A DNA stretch of 64,000 nucleotides, taken from positions 124,001 through 188,000 of the forward strand of contig JAHCHO010000005.1 of the NCBI GenBank assembly GCA_026129685.1. Reading direction: 5' to 3'. This document shows, piece after piece, positions 23,995-34,126 of the stretch. Made by a program: the position numbers and the translations under genes. The DNA comes from Fimbriimonadaceae bacterium. Its GTDB lineage: Bacteria; Armatimonadota; Fimbriimonadia; Fimbriimonadales; Fimbriimonadaceae. Below the pieces are notes generated by a model. It made no database searches. It had not been told where the DNA came from and saw only the letters and a program-made list of their open reading frames with translations. Position 1 is the stretch's first letter, and each line of letters starts with the position of its first letter.

Positions 23995-25113
23995 ATGTTT
24001 CGAGCCACCTTTGCCGCCCTGATCCTGTCCTTCGTCGTCTCGGGTTGCGCGAAGGCGCCCGGGGGACCGTCCGCCGCCGGGGCGGCCCAAGAGGCGGCAC
24101 GGACGCCCGAACCCGTCCACGTTCTTTCGCACCTTGCGACCGAATCGGTGGACGGCGACGCGGACGATCCCGCGATCTGGGTCCATCCGACCGACCCGAC
24201 GAAAAGCCTGATCCTCGGCACCGACAAGGGGCGGGACGCCCTCTTCGCGTTCGACCTGCAAGGCAAGCGGGTCCAACGGATCGGCGGAATCCAGCGCCCG
24301 AACAACGTGGACGTGGAGACCGACTTCGATCTGGGGGGCAAGCCGACCGACCTGGCGGTGGTCACCGAACGGGGCGCGAAGCGGCTACGGGTGTTCGCGA
24401 TCGACCCCGCCACCCGCAACCTGAGCGACGTGTCCGGGGCGACGGCGGTGTTCGAGGGTGAGCCGGGCGAGCGCGCCGCGCCGATGGGGATCGCCCTCTA
24501 TAGGCGCCCGACCGACGGCGCGGTGTTCGCCATCGTCAGCCGCAAGGAAGGTCCCAAGGAGGGCTATCTGTGGCAGTACCGGTTCGTTGCGAACGCGTCC
24601 GGCAAGGTGGACCTCGAAAAGGTGCGGGCATTTGGACTGTTCAGCGGTTCCGGCGAGATCGAGTCGGTTGTGGTGGACGACGAACTCGGCTACGTCTACT
24701 GCTCGGACGAGGCCGTCGGGGTACGCAAGTACCACGCCGACCCCGACAAGGGGAGCGAGGAACTGGCCCTCTTCGCGACCTACCCGTTCGCGGGGGATCG
24801 CGAAGGCATCGGCCTTTACCTCCTGCCGGAGGGCAAGGGTTACGTCGTGGTGACCGAGCAACTCGACGGCGACACCCGCTACCACGTGTTCCGCCGCGAG
24901 GGGGACGTCACGCCCCACGTCCACGCTCCGGTCAAGATTCTGGCGGGTGGGGCGGACGGGACGGACGGGATCGAGGTGAGTTCGGCCGCCCTCGGCCCGA
25001 CCTTCCCGGCGGGAATGCTCGTGGCGATGAACAGCGGGAAGAAGAACTTCCTGGTGTTCGACTGGAAGAACCTCGCCGACACCGGCTCGCCGAAGCTGGC
25101 TTCCACGCGGTAA
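23995..25113 (+). CDS. Beta-propeller phytase lipoprotein
   Basis: Protein of 372 residues with an N-terminal lipoprotein signal ending VVSGC. The rest is a six-bladed beta-propeller phytase, a calcium-dependent enzyme that releases phosphate from phytate outside the cell. Characteristic sequences are DADDPAIWVHPTDPTKSLIL, GGIQRPNNVDVETDF, GIALYRRPTDGAVFAIVSRK, VVVDDELGYVYCSDEAVGVR, YPFAGDREGIGLY and GTDGIEVSSAALGPTFPAGM; the acidic residues are the calcium ligands. The last residues (SPKLASTR) are encoded by a sequence that recurs around the IS element at 27.4/28.6 kb, so the C-terminus seems to come from a dispersed repeat. Confidence 0.9.
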   Translation: MFRATFAALILSFVVSGCAKAPGGPSAAGAAQEAARTPEPVHVLSHLATESVDGDADDPAIWVHPTDPTKSLILGTDKGRDALFAFDLQGKRVQRIGGIQRPNNVDVETDFDLGGKPTDLAVVTERGAKRLRVFAIDPATRNLSDVSGATAVFEGEPGERAAPMGIALYRRPTDGAVFAIVSRKEGPKEGYLWQYRFVANASGKVDLEKVRAFGLFSGSGEIESVVVDDELGYVYCSDEAVGVRKYHADPDKGSEELALFATYPFAGDREGIGLYLLPEGKGYVVVTEQLDGDTRYHVFRREGDVTPHVHAPVKILAGGADGTDGIEVSSAALGPTFPAGMLVAMNSGKKNFLVFDWKNLADTGSPKLASTR

Positions 25114-25117
25114 GAGG
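25084..25117 (+). repeat. Dispersed repeat copy A (end of the phytase gene)
   Basis: About 34 bases covering the last phytase codons and its TAA. They match, with only a few substitutions, the sequence split by the insertion element (27448-27467 joined to 28642 onward). The shared core is TCGCCGAAG, then TGGCTTCC, then CGGTAAGAGG. Confidence 0.6.
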
Positions 25118-25364
25118 GGGGTGCCCGCTGTCTCGCCCGGTCGTCCCAACCCCAAAGGTTCGTCCATCGAGCACCGGCGTCGCCGGTCGTTCTCCCAACC
25201 CTGGAGGAGTTGCCGGGGTTCGCGACGACACACAACGCGCACCCGGATAGGGCACCAGAGTCCCCGCCCCGCGTCTGGGTCCGGCGTCCGGGCCTTTCGC
25301 CCCAATCTCTACGCTCCCCTTAACAAGGGGGTCCCGGGGGGGGGGTAGGAACACGTCGTATTCG

Positions 25365-26621
25365 GTGGAGGGATCACGCTTGAGGCATCGTTTCGGGGCT
25401 TTGAAGGTCTTTCTGGCGGCGGTGGCCCTTGGGCTGGCCGCCCTCGGTTCGGCGATCACCGTCGCGCTCTGGGAGCGCGACTACTCCGACAACACCGCCG
25501 CGACGGATCGGGTCTGGTTCTACAAGAACCAGGACGGGAGCGCGCGGCCCGCGGGGGGCGGCCAGTACCCCGCCGTCGAGTGGACGACCACGACGTCCTT
25601 CCCGGTCGTGTACCAACGGGGGGACTCGACGACGATCGTCCTGAAGTTCTACAACCCGAACTACACGGCGGCGAGCGGAACGCTGACCTTCAACGGGGCA
25701 CGGCTCTACACGCCCCTCGGCCAGACGCGGTACTCCTCGCTGTCCGTCAGCGGTGGCGGGAGCATGACGGTCCCGGCCACGCAACTCTTCCCGTACTACA
25801 TCCCGGGCTACGCGACCAAGACGATCACGGTGAGCGGTCTGCCCGACGCCGTGACCTACGGCCAACTGCAGGTGGACGCGACGTTCGTCTCGAACGGCCA
25901 GACCGCCTGGACGACGGGCGGGTACCAGACCTGGGAATCCGTCTACGAGACGCAGAGCGCTCCGGTCGGGCTCCAGGCGATCCCCTGGACCGACCTGCTG
26001 GCGAAGGCGTGCGTTTGGGCCCAAGGCGAGGACGGGGACGACGCGGGCGTCCTGAAGGAACTCACCTACGGGCTGTTTTGGTCTGGTCAGTGGGTCTACA
26101 ACCCAAGCGGCGTCTACTACACTAGCTGGGAAGGGGGAGACGCGTGTTACGATCTGACCTCTGCGCTCGTGGTTACGAGCATGTACATGGATTGCCAAGA
26201 TGCCTCCGGTTTCGTGCATCTTTCGGCTGCCGCTCTTGGCATCAACTCCACCTTGACGCAGTTTCGATCGGACTACGTCTCGGACTATTACCCTGGTGCT
26301 TTCTGGACCAATCGTCTTTGCGGCCTTGGATTCGATGGGACGCTGGAGTGGCGATACGAGCACTATGCCTTCAACTTCCATCAAGCCGTTGTATCGAACG
26401 ATGCGGTCTACGACGGGGCCTGCGCCCAACTCGTTGACCTAGCGGGAGAAGACTACTTCAACCCTCCGGCGGGACCTGGGTGGACTCCGCTTGGCTTCTG
26501 GCAGACTGGAGATGAAGGCGTCTATTACGGACTGGCACGGTGTTACCCTGCCAGTCCTATGCCTGGAGCCGTAGAAGTCGGCGGCGCGACGGCGGGTGTC
26601 GCATTGGCCAAGGTGAAGTGA
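25365..26621 (+). CDS. Secreted transglutaminase-like protein (inferred), mosaic base composition
   Basis: Exported protein of 418 residues. A signal peptide (FLAAVALGLAALGSAI) precedes an N-terminal region of beta strands with Tyr/Gly/Thr-rich stretches. From about residue 205 it looks like a transglutaminase-type cysteine-peptidase fold: LLAKACVWAQGE, then MDCQDASGFVHLSAAALGIN (candidate Cys), NFHQAVVSNDAVYDGA (candidate His and Asp). This assignment rests on motif spacing only. From about base 26130 the third positions turn clearly AT-richer than in the first half or in the neighbours, suggesting that the C-terminal half was exchanged by recombination. GTG 25365 start; a TTG at 25380 is possible. 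Confidence 0.65.
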   Translation: MEGSRLRHRFGALKVFLAAVALGLAALGSAITVALWERDYSDNTAATDRVWFYKNQDGSARPAGGGQYPAVEWTTTTSFPVVYQRGDSTTIVLKFYNPNYTAASGTLTFNGARLYTPLGQTRYSSLSVSGGGSMTVPATQLFPYYIPGYATKTITVSGLPDAVTYGQLQVDATFVSNGQTAWTTGGYQTWESVYETQSAPVGLQAIPWTDLLAKACVWAQGEDGDDAGVLKELTYGLFWSGQWVYNPSGVYYTSWEGGDACYDLTSALVVTSMYMDCQDASGFVHLSAAALGINSTLTQFRSDYVSDYYPGAFWTNRLCGLGFDGTLEWRYEHYAFNFHQAVVSNDAVYDGACAQLVDLAGEDYFNPPAGPGWTPLGFWQTGDEGVYYGLARCYPASPMPGAVEVGGATAGVALAKVK

Positions 26622-26629
26622 GGCTTGCG

Positions 26630-27394
26630 ATGATGACCACTCTGATTCTGTCCGCCATTTCGGTTTCCTCGGCACTTGGCCAGGGAGCGAGTGATTGGGC
26701 GCCTCCCGAACTCAGGGATGGTGCTCGGTTCACTCTCCTCCGCGAGGCCGCCGGGGTCTTCACGGTCGAGCGGAAGTCCGACGGCGTTCGGCTTCACATC
26801 GTGGCGATGTCCGCCCGCCCCGAGACAGCCAAACGTCAGATTCTGCCGCAGGCCGTGGTCGAATTCCTGGATGCGGTGCCCTACTCGGGGATGCCGCTCG
26901 GTCGTTACCTCTTCTGCCCGAACCGTCCCGGCAATTTCGGGATCACGACGGCGGGTGACTGGGAGGCGATCCGACTGAACATCGATTCACCACTCGTTCG
27001 GAACGGACGGGACAGCTCGGCTCGGCCCGACGGCCTGGCGTCCGAGGGGCGGTGGGCGGAGGCGATCGCCCGGAAGGCGTTCGCCGCCTACGCCTCCCGG
27101 CGTCTCGGTCCCGCCGAGACGATCTCCGTGAACGGAAGGTCGGTCGCGAGCCGACGGGCGGAGAAGTCGAATGCCGACATGGTGGACCTGGGCGAATGGG
27201 CGTCGGCCGTTGGGGCGAGCCTGACCCGCGACCCGAACGGCGACGCTTGGACCTTCGTCCGGGGCGGCGCCTTGCACACTCTCGCGCTCGGCGCGGACAA
27301 GGTCAAGGTCGGCGGCGTTTGGAAACCGATGCCCGACGCGCCGATGCTCAAGGACGGTCGCGTCTTCGTCCCTCGCTCGGCGCTGCCGAACTGA
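26630..27394 (+). CDS. Secreted protein with copper-amine-oxidase-type stalk domain
   Basis: Exported protein of 254 residues, ATG at 26630 after TGAGG eight bases upstream; it begins nine bases behind the previous stop, so it is in the same operon. Signal peptide LILSAISVSSALG. The middle part is of unknown type. The C-terminal 85 residues fit the short stalk domain found in many secreted bacterial proteins: ISVNGRSVASRRAEK, VDLGEWASAVGASLTRDPNG and VKVGGVWKPMPDAPMLKDGR, then FVPRSAL. This domain contributes to wall or surface attachment rather than oxidase activity. Its operon partner suggests a joint extracellular function. Confidence 0.65.
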   Translation: MMTTLILSAISVSSALGQGASDWAPPELRDGARFTLLREAAGVFTVERKSDGVRLHIVAMSARPETAKRQILPQAVVEFLDAVPYSGMPLGRYLFCPNRPGNFGITTAGDWEAIRLNIDSPLVRNGRDSSARPDGLASEGRWAEAIARKAFAAYASRRLGPAETISVNGRSVASRRAEKSNADMVDLGEWASAVGASLTRDPNGDAWTFVRGGALHTLALGADKVKVGGVWKPMPDAPMLKDGRVFVPRSALPN

Positions 27395-27447
27395 GGCCAC
27401 GGACTCTGGCACCCTTCCAGGGCGCGGCCCGGGCGTCTGGGAACCCC

Positions 27448-27467
27448 GGGTCGCCGAAGTTGGCTTC
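27448..27467 (+). repeat. Dispersed repeat copy B, left part, interrupted by the IS element
   Basis: GGGTCGCCGAAGTTGGCTTC stands directly left of the IS. Joined to CCGCACGGTAAGAGG on the right side, it rebuilds a second copy of the repeat at 25084-25117. Confidence 0.6.
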
Positions 27468-27493
27468 TGACCGGTTCCCCGTAGTCTTTCCAC
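27468..27493 (+). repeat. Left terminal inverted repeat of the IS
   Basis: Begins TGACCGGTTCCCCG and ends TTTCCAC. It pairs imperfectly with 28617-28641. Confidence 0.8.
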
Positions 27494-27533
27494 CCGTGGA
27501 TCAGAGGATTCGGCTCCAGAATAGGAGACGAAC

Positions 27534-27803
27534 ATGGCAGAAAGGAAACGGTACACCGAGGAGCAGATCCTCAAGGTTTTGGGTGAGATCGACGCCGGTG
27601 CGAGCATCGCGTCGGTGTCCCGGTCTCACGGCATCAGCGATCAGACCATCTACGCGTGGCGCAAGCGCTTTGCGGGGATGAGCAGGAGCGAGCTTGCCGA
27701 GCTGAAGGCGATGCAGGAGGAGAACCGCAGGCTTCGGCACCTGGTTGCAGAGCTCTCGCTGGACAACGCGGCTCTCAAGGAGCTCCAAAGGGGAAAATGG
27801 TGA
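27534..27803 (+). CDS. IS3-family transposase OrfA
   Basis: DNA-binding subunit of 89 residues. The helix-turn-helix is visible in KRYTEEQILKVLGEIDAG and SHGISDQTIYAWRKRFAG. A leucine-rich coiled coil follows (ELKAMQEENRRLRHLVAELS), used for multimerisation with OrfAB. Its stop overlaps the start of orfB. The sequence GGGGAAAATGGTGA at the junction allows either direct initiation of orfB at the ATG (27797) or a -1 shift on the A run that would give a fused transposase. Confidence 0.9.
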   Translation: MAERKRYTEEQILKVLGEIDAGASIASVSRSHGISDQTIYAWRKRFAGMSRSELAELKAMQEENRRLRHLVAELSLDNAALKELQRGKW

Positions 27804-28615
27804 GCCCCGGCAGCAGGCGACGCGGCGTGCACTTCCTGCTGGACCGGGGCTTTCCCAGAACGTGTGCTTGCCGGGTGTGCGCGATCTCTCGACCGGCAAG
27901 CCGCCATGTGCCCAAGGAGCGCAGTCCGGGTCTGAGGGAGCGGGTTCTGGAGCTCTCGCGGGCGAACCCTCGGTACGGCTTCCGCAGGGTGCATGCGCTG
28001 CTTCCCGGGGTGAACCTCAAGGCGGTCCACCGCATCTGGAAGGAGGAGGGTCTGGGCATCCGGCATCGCAAGCGAGCCAGGCTCGCGGTTGCCAAAGCGG
28101 AAGGTCCACAGCTCACCGGCCCGAATCAGGCGTGGTGCCTGGACTTTGCGCACGAGCGGCTCGAGAACGGTCGCCATGCGCGCATCCTCGGCGTTCTGGA
28201 CTGCTTCACGCGGGAGTGCCTGCTGCTGAGGGCGGCAAGCTCGTTTCCGGCGTTCCAGGTCGAGAAAGAGCTCGAATGGCTGTTCCTGGTCCACGGCAAA
28301 CCTGCGGAGATCGTCTCGGACAACGGTCCGGAATTCCGGGCCATGACGCTTCCCGAGGGCGTCTCGAATCGCTTCGTCCAGCCGGGCAAGCCCTGGCAGA
28401 ACGGCTACATCGAGAGCTTCTTCGGAAAGCTCCGCGACGAACTCCTTTCCTGCGAACTCTTCGTGCGAGGCGCCGAACTGCAGACCGCACTCACTGACTT
28501 CCAGGACCACTACAACCACCACCGACCCCATCTAGGACTCGGTGGACTGACCCCCGCGAACTTCAAACTGAAGTCGCAAACGACAAACACGGAGGAACCG
28601 ATTCTCTATTCCTAG
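27797..28615 (+). CDS. IS3-family transposase OrfB (DDE integrase core)
   Basis: Catalytic part, 272 residues from the ATG at 27797. An HTH_21-like segment (SRANPRYGFRRVHALL) leads into the rve integrase core. The DDE residues sit in NQAWCLDFAHERLENGRH (first Asp), EIVSDNGPEFRA (second Asp) and GYIESFFGKLRDEL (Glu). It ends with the usual NHHRPHLGLGGLTPANF. All catalytic positions are present and the frame is intact, so activity is plausible. The stop codon lies immediately before the right inverted repeat. Confidence 0.92.
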   Translation: MVSPGSRRRGVHFLLDRGFPRTCACRVCAISRPASRHVPKERSPGLRERVLELSRANPRYGFRRVHALLPGVNLKAVHRIWKEEGLGIRHRKRARLAVAKAEGPQLTGPNQAWCLDFAHERLENGRHARILGVLDCFTRECLLLRAASSFPAFQVEKELEWLFLVHGKPAEIVSDNGPEFRAMTLPEGVSNRFVQPGKPWQNGYIESFFGKLRDELLSCELFVRGAELQTALTDFQDHYNHHRPHLGLGGLTPANFKLKSQTTNTEEPILYS

Positions 28616-28616
28616 A

Positions 28617-28641
28617 GTGGAAACTTATCGGGGACTGGTCA
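28617..28641 (-). repeat. Right terminal inverted repeat of the IS
   Basis: Read on the minus strand it begins TGACCAGTCCCCG and ends TTTCCAC, matching the left end apart from a few differences. Confidence 0.8.
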
Positions 28642-28686
28642 CTTCCGCACGGTAAGAGGCGAGCCTCACCTGCCGCCGCAAACCGT

Positions 28687-28760
28687 GTCATTCTGAGCCT
28701 GCGAGGAATCCCGAAAGGGAGCCCCCAGCCGCCCGGGAGTCCTTGATTCCTCAGGATGAC
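28687..28760. repeat. REP-like palindromic repeat, copy 1
   Basis: The outer arms GTCATTCTGAG and CTCAGGATGAC are near-perfect inverted repeats. Inside lies GAGGAATCCCG against CGGGAGTCCTTGATTCCTC. A transcript would fold into a long imperfect hairpin. A second copy follows 23 bases later. Confidence 0.75.
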
Positions 28761-28783
28761 AGCCTTTGAGGGCTCCAAACCTC

Positions 28784-28857
28784 GTCATTCTGAGCCTGCG
28801 AAGAATCCCGATAGGTCGTCCCAACCGACCGGGATCCCTCACTGCGTCCAGGATGAC
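28784..28857. repeat. REP-like palindromic repeat, copy 2
   Basis: Same 5' arm as copy 1 (GTCATTCTGAGCCTGCGA) and the same closing GGATGAC. The loop differs more than the arms, which suggests that the paired structure is what is conserved. The 237-base gap 28642-28878 holds only these two repeats and the end of the split repeat B; no gene is seen in it. Confidence 0.75.
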
Positions 28858-28878
28858 AAAGGGGGTACTTCGTGAGCC

Positions 28879-30024
28879 CTAAGCCAAGGCGCGCTTGACC
28901 GCGTCGGCGACGACCTTCTGCGTTTCGTAGTCGAGTTGCGGCCAGATCGGCAGGCTGAGGACCTGGCGGCTGAGGACCTCGTTCGTCTCGTAGGTCGGGT
29001 ACTGGCCGAGGTAGACGGGCAGTCGGTCCTGGGGCACCGGATAGTAGAGCATGGAACTCACACCCATCTCCTGCAGCTTGCTCTGAACGGCGTCGCGGTC
29101 CCCCTTCGTGATCCGTACGGTGTACTGGTGGAACACGTGGCCGGGAACGACCTCGGGGGTGACGACGCCCTCGACGCCGGCGAGGAGATCGCGGTAGTTC
29201 TGGGCGATCTTGCGCCGCGCCTCGTTGTAGGCCTTGATGTGGGGCAACTTGACGCGAAGGATGGCGGCCTGCACCGAATCGAGCCGGGAGTTGTAGCCCA
29301 GTATCTCGTTCATGTACTTCTTCTTCGAGCCGTGCGCGCGCAACATCCGGCAAAGGTCGGCGACCTCGTCGCTGTCCGTCGTGATGAGGCCACCGTCGCC
29401 GTAACAACCGAGGTTCTTGGTCGGGAAGAAGGAGAAGCAACCGACGTCGCCGATGGTGCCCGTCTGCTTGCCGACGAGGGCGGGGTTGGCCGTCCCGCAG
29501 GTCGGCTCGTAGGTCGAGCCGAACGACTGGGCGCAGTCCTCGATGATCTTGAGGTCGTGCTTCTTGGCCAGATCGGTGATCGTGGTCATCGCGCAGGCGC
29601 GCCCAAAAAGGTGAACGGGCATGATCGCCTTCGTTCGTTCGGTGATCGCCGCCTCGATGAGGTCGGCGTTGATGTTCATCGAGTCGAGTTCAACGTCCAC
29701 GAACACGGGTTTCGCGCCGACGTTGCTGATGGACTCGGCGGTGGCGAAGAACGAGAAGGGGGTGGTGATCACTTCGTCCCCGGGGCCGATGCCGAGGGCG
29801 CGCAGGCCGATGACGAGGGCGTCGGTCCCGGAGTTCACGCCGATGGCGTGCTTCGCGCCGAGCCATTCGCCGGCTTCCTTCTCGAAGTTCTTGGTCTCGG
29901 GGCCGAGGATGAACTGGCCGCTGCGGATAACGCGCTCGAGCGCGGCGGAGATTTCGGGCCACAGGTTTTCGACTTCGGGGCCAAGGTCGAGAATGGGAAT
30001 CGCTTTCATGGGAGTGGTCGCCAT
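28879..30024 (-). CDS. DegT/DnrJ/EryC1/StrS-family sugar aminotransferase
   Basis: PLP-dependent aminotransferase of 381 residues that adds an amino group to a keto-sugar nucleotide. Typical blocks are [54 protein letters not shown] and [11 protein letters not shown]. Then come [12 protein letters not shown] (PLP-ring Asp), [17 protein letters not shown] (catalytic Lys after PT) and [19 protein letters not shown]. All key residues are present. The product probably feeds a surface glycan, but no companion sugar-nucleotide genes adjoin it. Start ATG at 30024; an inner ATG at 30009 is possible. Confidence 0.92.
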   Translation of the reverse strand: MATTPMKAIPILDLGPEVENLWPEISAALERVIRSGQFILGPETKNFEKEAGEWLGAKHAIGVNSGTDALVIGLRALGIGPGDEVITTPFSFFATAESISNVGAKPVFVDVELDSMNINADLIEAAITERTKAIMPVHLFGRACAMTTITDLAKKHDLKIIEDCAQSFGSTYEPTCGTANPALVGKQTGTIGDVGCFSFFPTKNLGCYGDGGLITTDSDEVADLCRMLRAHGSKKKYMNEILGYNSRLDSVQAAILRVKLPHIKAYNEARRKIAQNYRDLLAGVEGVVTPEVVPGHVFHQYTVRITKGDRDAVQSKLQEMGVSSMLYYPVPQDRLPVYLGQYPTYETNEVLSRQVLSLPIWPQLDYETQKVVADAVKRALA

Positions 30025-30044
30025 CGGGTTTACCGTCGGGGGCG

Positions 30045-30050
30045 ATTGTA
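30045..30050 (-). promoter_or_regulatory. -10 element for the aminotransferase gene
   Basis: TACAAT on the minus strand, 20 bases before the ATG at 30024. It leaves a short leader without an obvious ribosome-binding site. Confidence 0.5.
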
Positions 30051-30091
30051 CCAGCGAGGTTCTCGGCGGCCCCAGGACAGATTCGGCTAGG

Positions 30092-30097
30092 TATCCT
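30092..30097 (+). promoter_or_regulatory. -10 element, leaderless type, for mnmG
   Basis: TATCCT ends seven bases before a CTG at 30105 that is in frame with mnmG. This is the same geometry as at ATG- and GTG-started genes in the window. Confidence 0.5.
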
Positions 30098-30104
30098 TCG
30101 CACC

Positions 30105-31991
<1,887 letters not shown>

Positions 31992-31994
31992 GCG

Positions 31995-33401
31995 TCACAC
32001 CAGGTCGAGCCGCTGTGCCAGCCCGCTCGTGAGGAGGGCGTCGGGGTCGTAGCGCGCCTTGACCTCTCGGAATCGGGCAAGGGCCTCCTCCCCCAGGAAA
32101 GCGCTAGCGTCCTGCGGTCGGAGCGTGCTGTCCTTGGCAAAGTAGAAGCGACCCCCCGCCTCCAGCACCAAATCGTTCATGCGGTGGCACAGATTCCACA
32201 GCCGCTCCCGGTTGCCGCGCGTGACCTTGAAATCGAGCGCGAGAGAGTAGCCGTCCACCGCGTGGCGGAAGAGGAAACGATCCGGGCGATGCCGTTTGAG
32301 CACGCCCAAGTAGGACTCGAGCCGCGCCTCCTGCTGAAGGCGGACCTGGGCGGCGAACACGCGGGGCGCCTGCTCACGGGGAACGAAGCTCTGGTACTGG
32401 ATGAACCCGTACGGTTCGTACGCCTTCTGCCAGTTGGGGACGAAGTCGAGCAGGAAGGAGAAGGCGACCAGGCTCTGGTGGAGCGGCTTGCCGTCCCCGA
32501 GGACGGTGCCCGCTTTGTATTTCGCCCAGTTCAGGAAGTGCATCCCGGTGCGGTTGTTGAGCTTGCGCAACACGCGCCACACCACCGATTTGGGGAAGAA
32601 GCCGAGGATGGTGTCCGGAAGTTCTTGGTGGTCGAGACGCAGGGTGGCGGCGGCGCTCGCGTCGTCGGCCAGGTACCAGGCGGCGTGAAACGACCCGCGC
32701 CCCGCCTGCTTGCCCCGCCCGAAGCAGTCCACCCAACTCACCATGTAGTCCGCGTCCGGCTCGTACTCCTCGAAGGTGCGGAACTGCTCGTCCCAATTCC
32801 GACAGGCGACGGGCAACACCCGCACATCGCCCGAATGGACCTCCTTGAGCTTGATCCGCACGCGCACGATCGCCCCTAACAGACCCGCACCGGACACCAC
32901 CGCGTAGAAGTCGTCGTCGTCGGGCGTCAGGGTGAGGAGATCGCCGGCCGGAGTCAGCACGTCCAGATCGAGCACCTGGTCGCCCAGGGTCCCGACTCGG
33001 TAAGCGTTCTTGCCGTGGATGTTCATCCCGAGCGCGCCGCCGAGGGTCGGGGCCATCGTACCGCTCACGACCGGGGGCCAGTAGCCGTCCTCCAGGCCGA
33101 TCTTCCAGAGGTCCTGGATCGTCGCCCCCGCCTCGACGTCCAGCACTCCCGACGCGGGGTCCCAGGAGAGGACCCGCCGCATCCGTTGGCAATCGAGCAC
33201 GAGCGCCTCCGCCCCGATGTTGGCGTCGCCGTAGCTCCGGCCCGCCCCGCGCAACACCACGTGCCGACCCGTTTCTCGGGCGAGTTCGAACACCCGGCGG
33301 ACTTCGTCGACGGAGGTCGGGCGGTAGACGTAACCGTCGGCCGAAGCGGTAAAGCCAAAGCCGGAGACGCGCGCGATCCGGGCGGGATCGAGGACGGTCA
33401 C
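31995..33401 (-). CDS. dprE1: DprE1-like decaprenylphosphoryl-beta-D-ribose 2'-oxidase (FAD)
   Basis: FAD-dependent oxidase of 468 residues in the VAO/PCMH family. With DprE2 it epimerises polyprenyl-phosphoryl ribose to the arabinose form. Visible: GYVYRPTSVDEVRRVFELAR, HVVLRGAGRSYGDANIG, SGTMAPTLGGALGMNIHGKN (the HGKN block of DprE1) and FVPNWQKAYEPYGFIQYQSF, and near the end LALDFKVTRGN and FYFAKDSTLRPQ. GTG start overlaps the dprE2-like stop as GTGA. It is the third gene of ubiA-dprE2-dprE1. Fusion to other oxidases of this family is not seen. The pathway call rests on all three neighbours together. Confidence 0.87.
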   Translation of the reverse strand: MTVLDPARIARVSGFGFTASADGYVYRPTSVDEVRRVFELARETGRHVVLRGAGRSYGDANIGAEALVLDCQRMRRVLSWDPASGVLDVEAGATIQDLWKIGLEDGYWPPVVSGTMAPTLGGALGMNIHGKNAYRVGTLGDQVLDLDVLTPAGDLLTLTPDDDDFYAVVSGAGLLGAIVRVRIKLKEVHSGDVRVLPVACRNWDEQFRTFEEYEPDADYMVSWVDCFGRGKQAGRGSFHAAWYLADDASAAATLRLDHQELPDTILGFFPKSVVWRVLRKLNNRTGMHFLNWAKYKAGTVLGDGKPLHQSLVAFSFLLDFVPNWQKAYEPYGFIQYQSFVPREQAPRVFAAQVRLQQEARLESYLGVLKRHRPDRFLFRHAVDGYSLALDFKVTRGNRERLWNLCHRMNDLVLEAGGRFYFAKDSTLRPQDASAFLGEEALARFREVKARYDPDALLTSGLAQRLDLV

Positions 33402-34126
33402 ACCTTCAGCCTCCGAAAGATCGGCGATGGTATCCGCTTGATGATGTAAAAGGCGACGCGGTGGCCGAGCTTCAGGTAGTGCTCGCCCGTCTTGCCCGAC
33501 TTGGCGAGGATGCGCCGGGCGGCCTCGGCGGCGGGCATCGCACCCTTGAGGTGCAGGTGCGCCGTCATCTCCGACTGCACCGGCCCCGGCTTGATGGTCA
33601 CTACCCGCACCCCGTGCCGGGCCAAGCGGTTCCGGAGCGCCTCGAGATAGGTGGCCAGGCACGCCTTGCTCGCGTTGTACACGGGCTGGCCGCATCGGCC
33701 TCGGTCGCCCGCGACGCTGCCGATGCCCACGATCGTGCCCCGCTTCGTGTTCTCGAACCGGATCGCGGCCTGGTTCAACCAGGCGATCGCCCCCAGCACG
33801 TTGACCTCGATCATCGGGCGATCCTTGGCGAAGTCGTACTCGTGAGCGCCGACCTCGGGCATCGCGCCGCTCGCGTAGACCACGAGGTCCAAGCCGCCCA
33901 ACCGGTGGGCGATCTCCTGGAACAGCCCCGGTACGGCGTCGTAGTCGGTGACGTCGTGGGAGAACGCGAGGATGCGGTCGGGGTCTTCCGCCGCCAATTC
34001 GGCCAAACGATCGGCGCGGCGGGCGACGGCGGCGACCCGGCACCCCCGGGCGGCGAGTTGGCGGACGATCTCGCGGCCGATTCCAGAGGAGGCGCCGACG
34101 ACGATCGCGGCCCGATACTCGGTCAT
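33398..34126 (-). CDS. dprE2: DprE2-like short-chain dehydrogenase
   Basis: NAD(P)H-dependent SDR of 242 residues, expected to reduce the keto intermediate from DprE1 to polyprenyl-phosphoryl arabinose. It has the cofactor motif VVGASSGIGREIVRQLA, the NNAG-equivalent VVYASGAMPEV, catalytic Ser in IVGIGSVAGDRGR and the YxxxK motif in QPVYNASKACLATYLEAL. Further on it has VVTIKPGPVQSEM. The C-terminal amphipathic stretch (HRVAFYIIKRIPSPIFRRL) could contact the membrane, as suits a lipid-linked substrate. ATG overlaps the ubiA stop (ATGA). The operon context, not the SDR fold alone, gives the name. Confidence 0.83.
   Translation of the reverse strand: MTEYRAAIVVGASSGIGREIVRQLAARGCRVAAVARRADRLAELAAEDPDRILAFSHDVTDYDAVPGLFQEIAHRLGGLDLVVYASGAMPEVGAHEYDFAKDRPMIEVNVLGAIAWLNQAAIRFENTKRGTIVGIGSVAGDRGRCGQPVYNASKACLATYLEALRNRLARHGVRVVTIKPGPVQSEMTAHLHLKGAMPAAEAARRILAKSGKTGEHYLKLGHRVAFYIIKRIPSPIFRRLKV

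Larger units (their letters stand above)
27468..28641 (+). mobile_element. IS3 family, IS407-group insertion sequence (complete)
   Basis: A 1174-bp element with intact orfA and orfB. The terminal inverted repeats start TGACC and are about 25 bases long with several mismatches (27468-27493 and 28617-28641); both contain a C-run and end TTTCCAC. The flanks carry CTTC on both sides (27464-27467 and 28642-28645), a 4-bp target duplication as expected for the IS407 group. Both reading frames are open, so the copy may be active and the insertion recent. It landed in a dispersed intergenic repeat rather than a gene. Confidence 0.9.

Noticed and set aside
27395-27467. Gene remnant upstream of the IS
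   Set aside because: The reading that matches the phytase end is limited to about eight residues; it fits a dispersed repeat better than a broken phytase copy.
27790-27803. Programmed -1 frameshift producing an OrfAB fusion
   Set aside because: The A run has only four bases (GGGGAAAATGG) and orfB has its own ATG there; possible but not shown, so the two frames are listed as separate genes.
28687-28857. CRISPR array
   Set aside because: Only two copies, each an imperfect 74-base palindrome with diverged loop; no spacer-sized regular units and no cas gene in the window.
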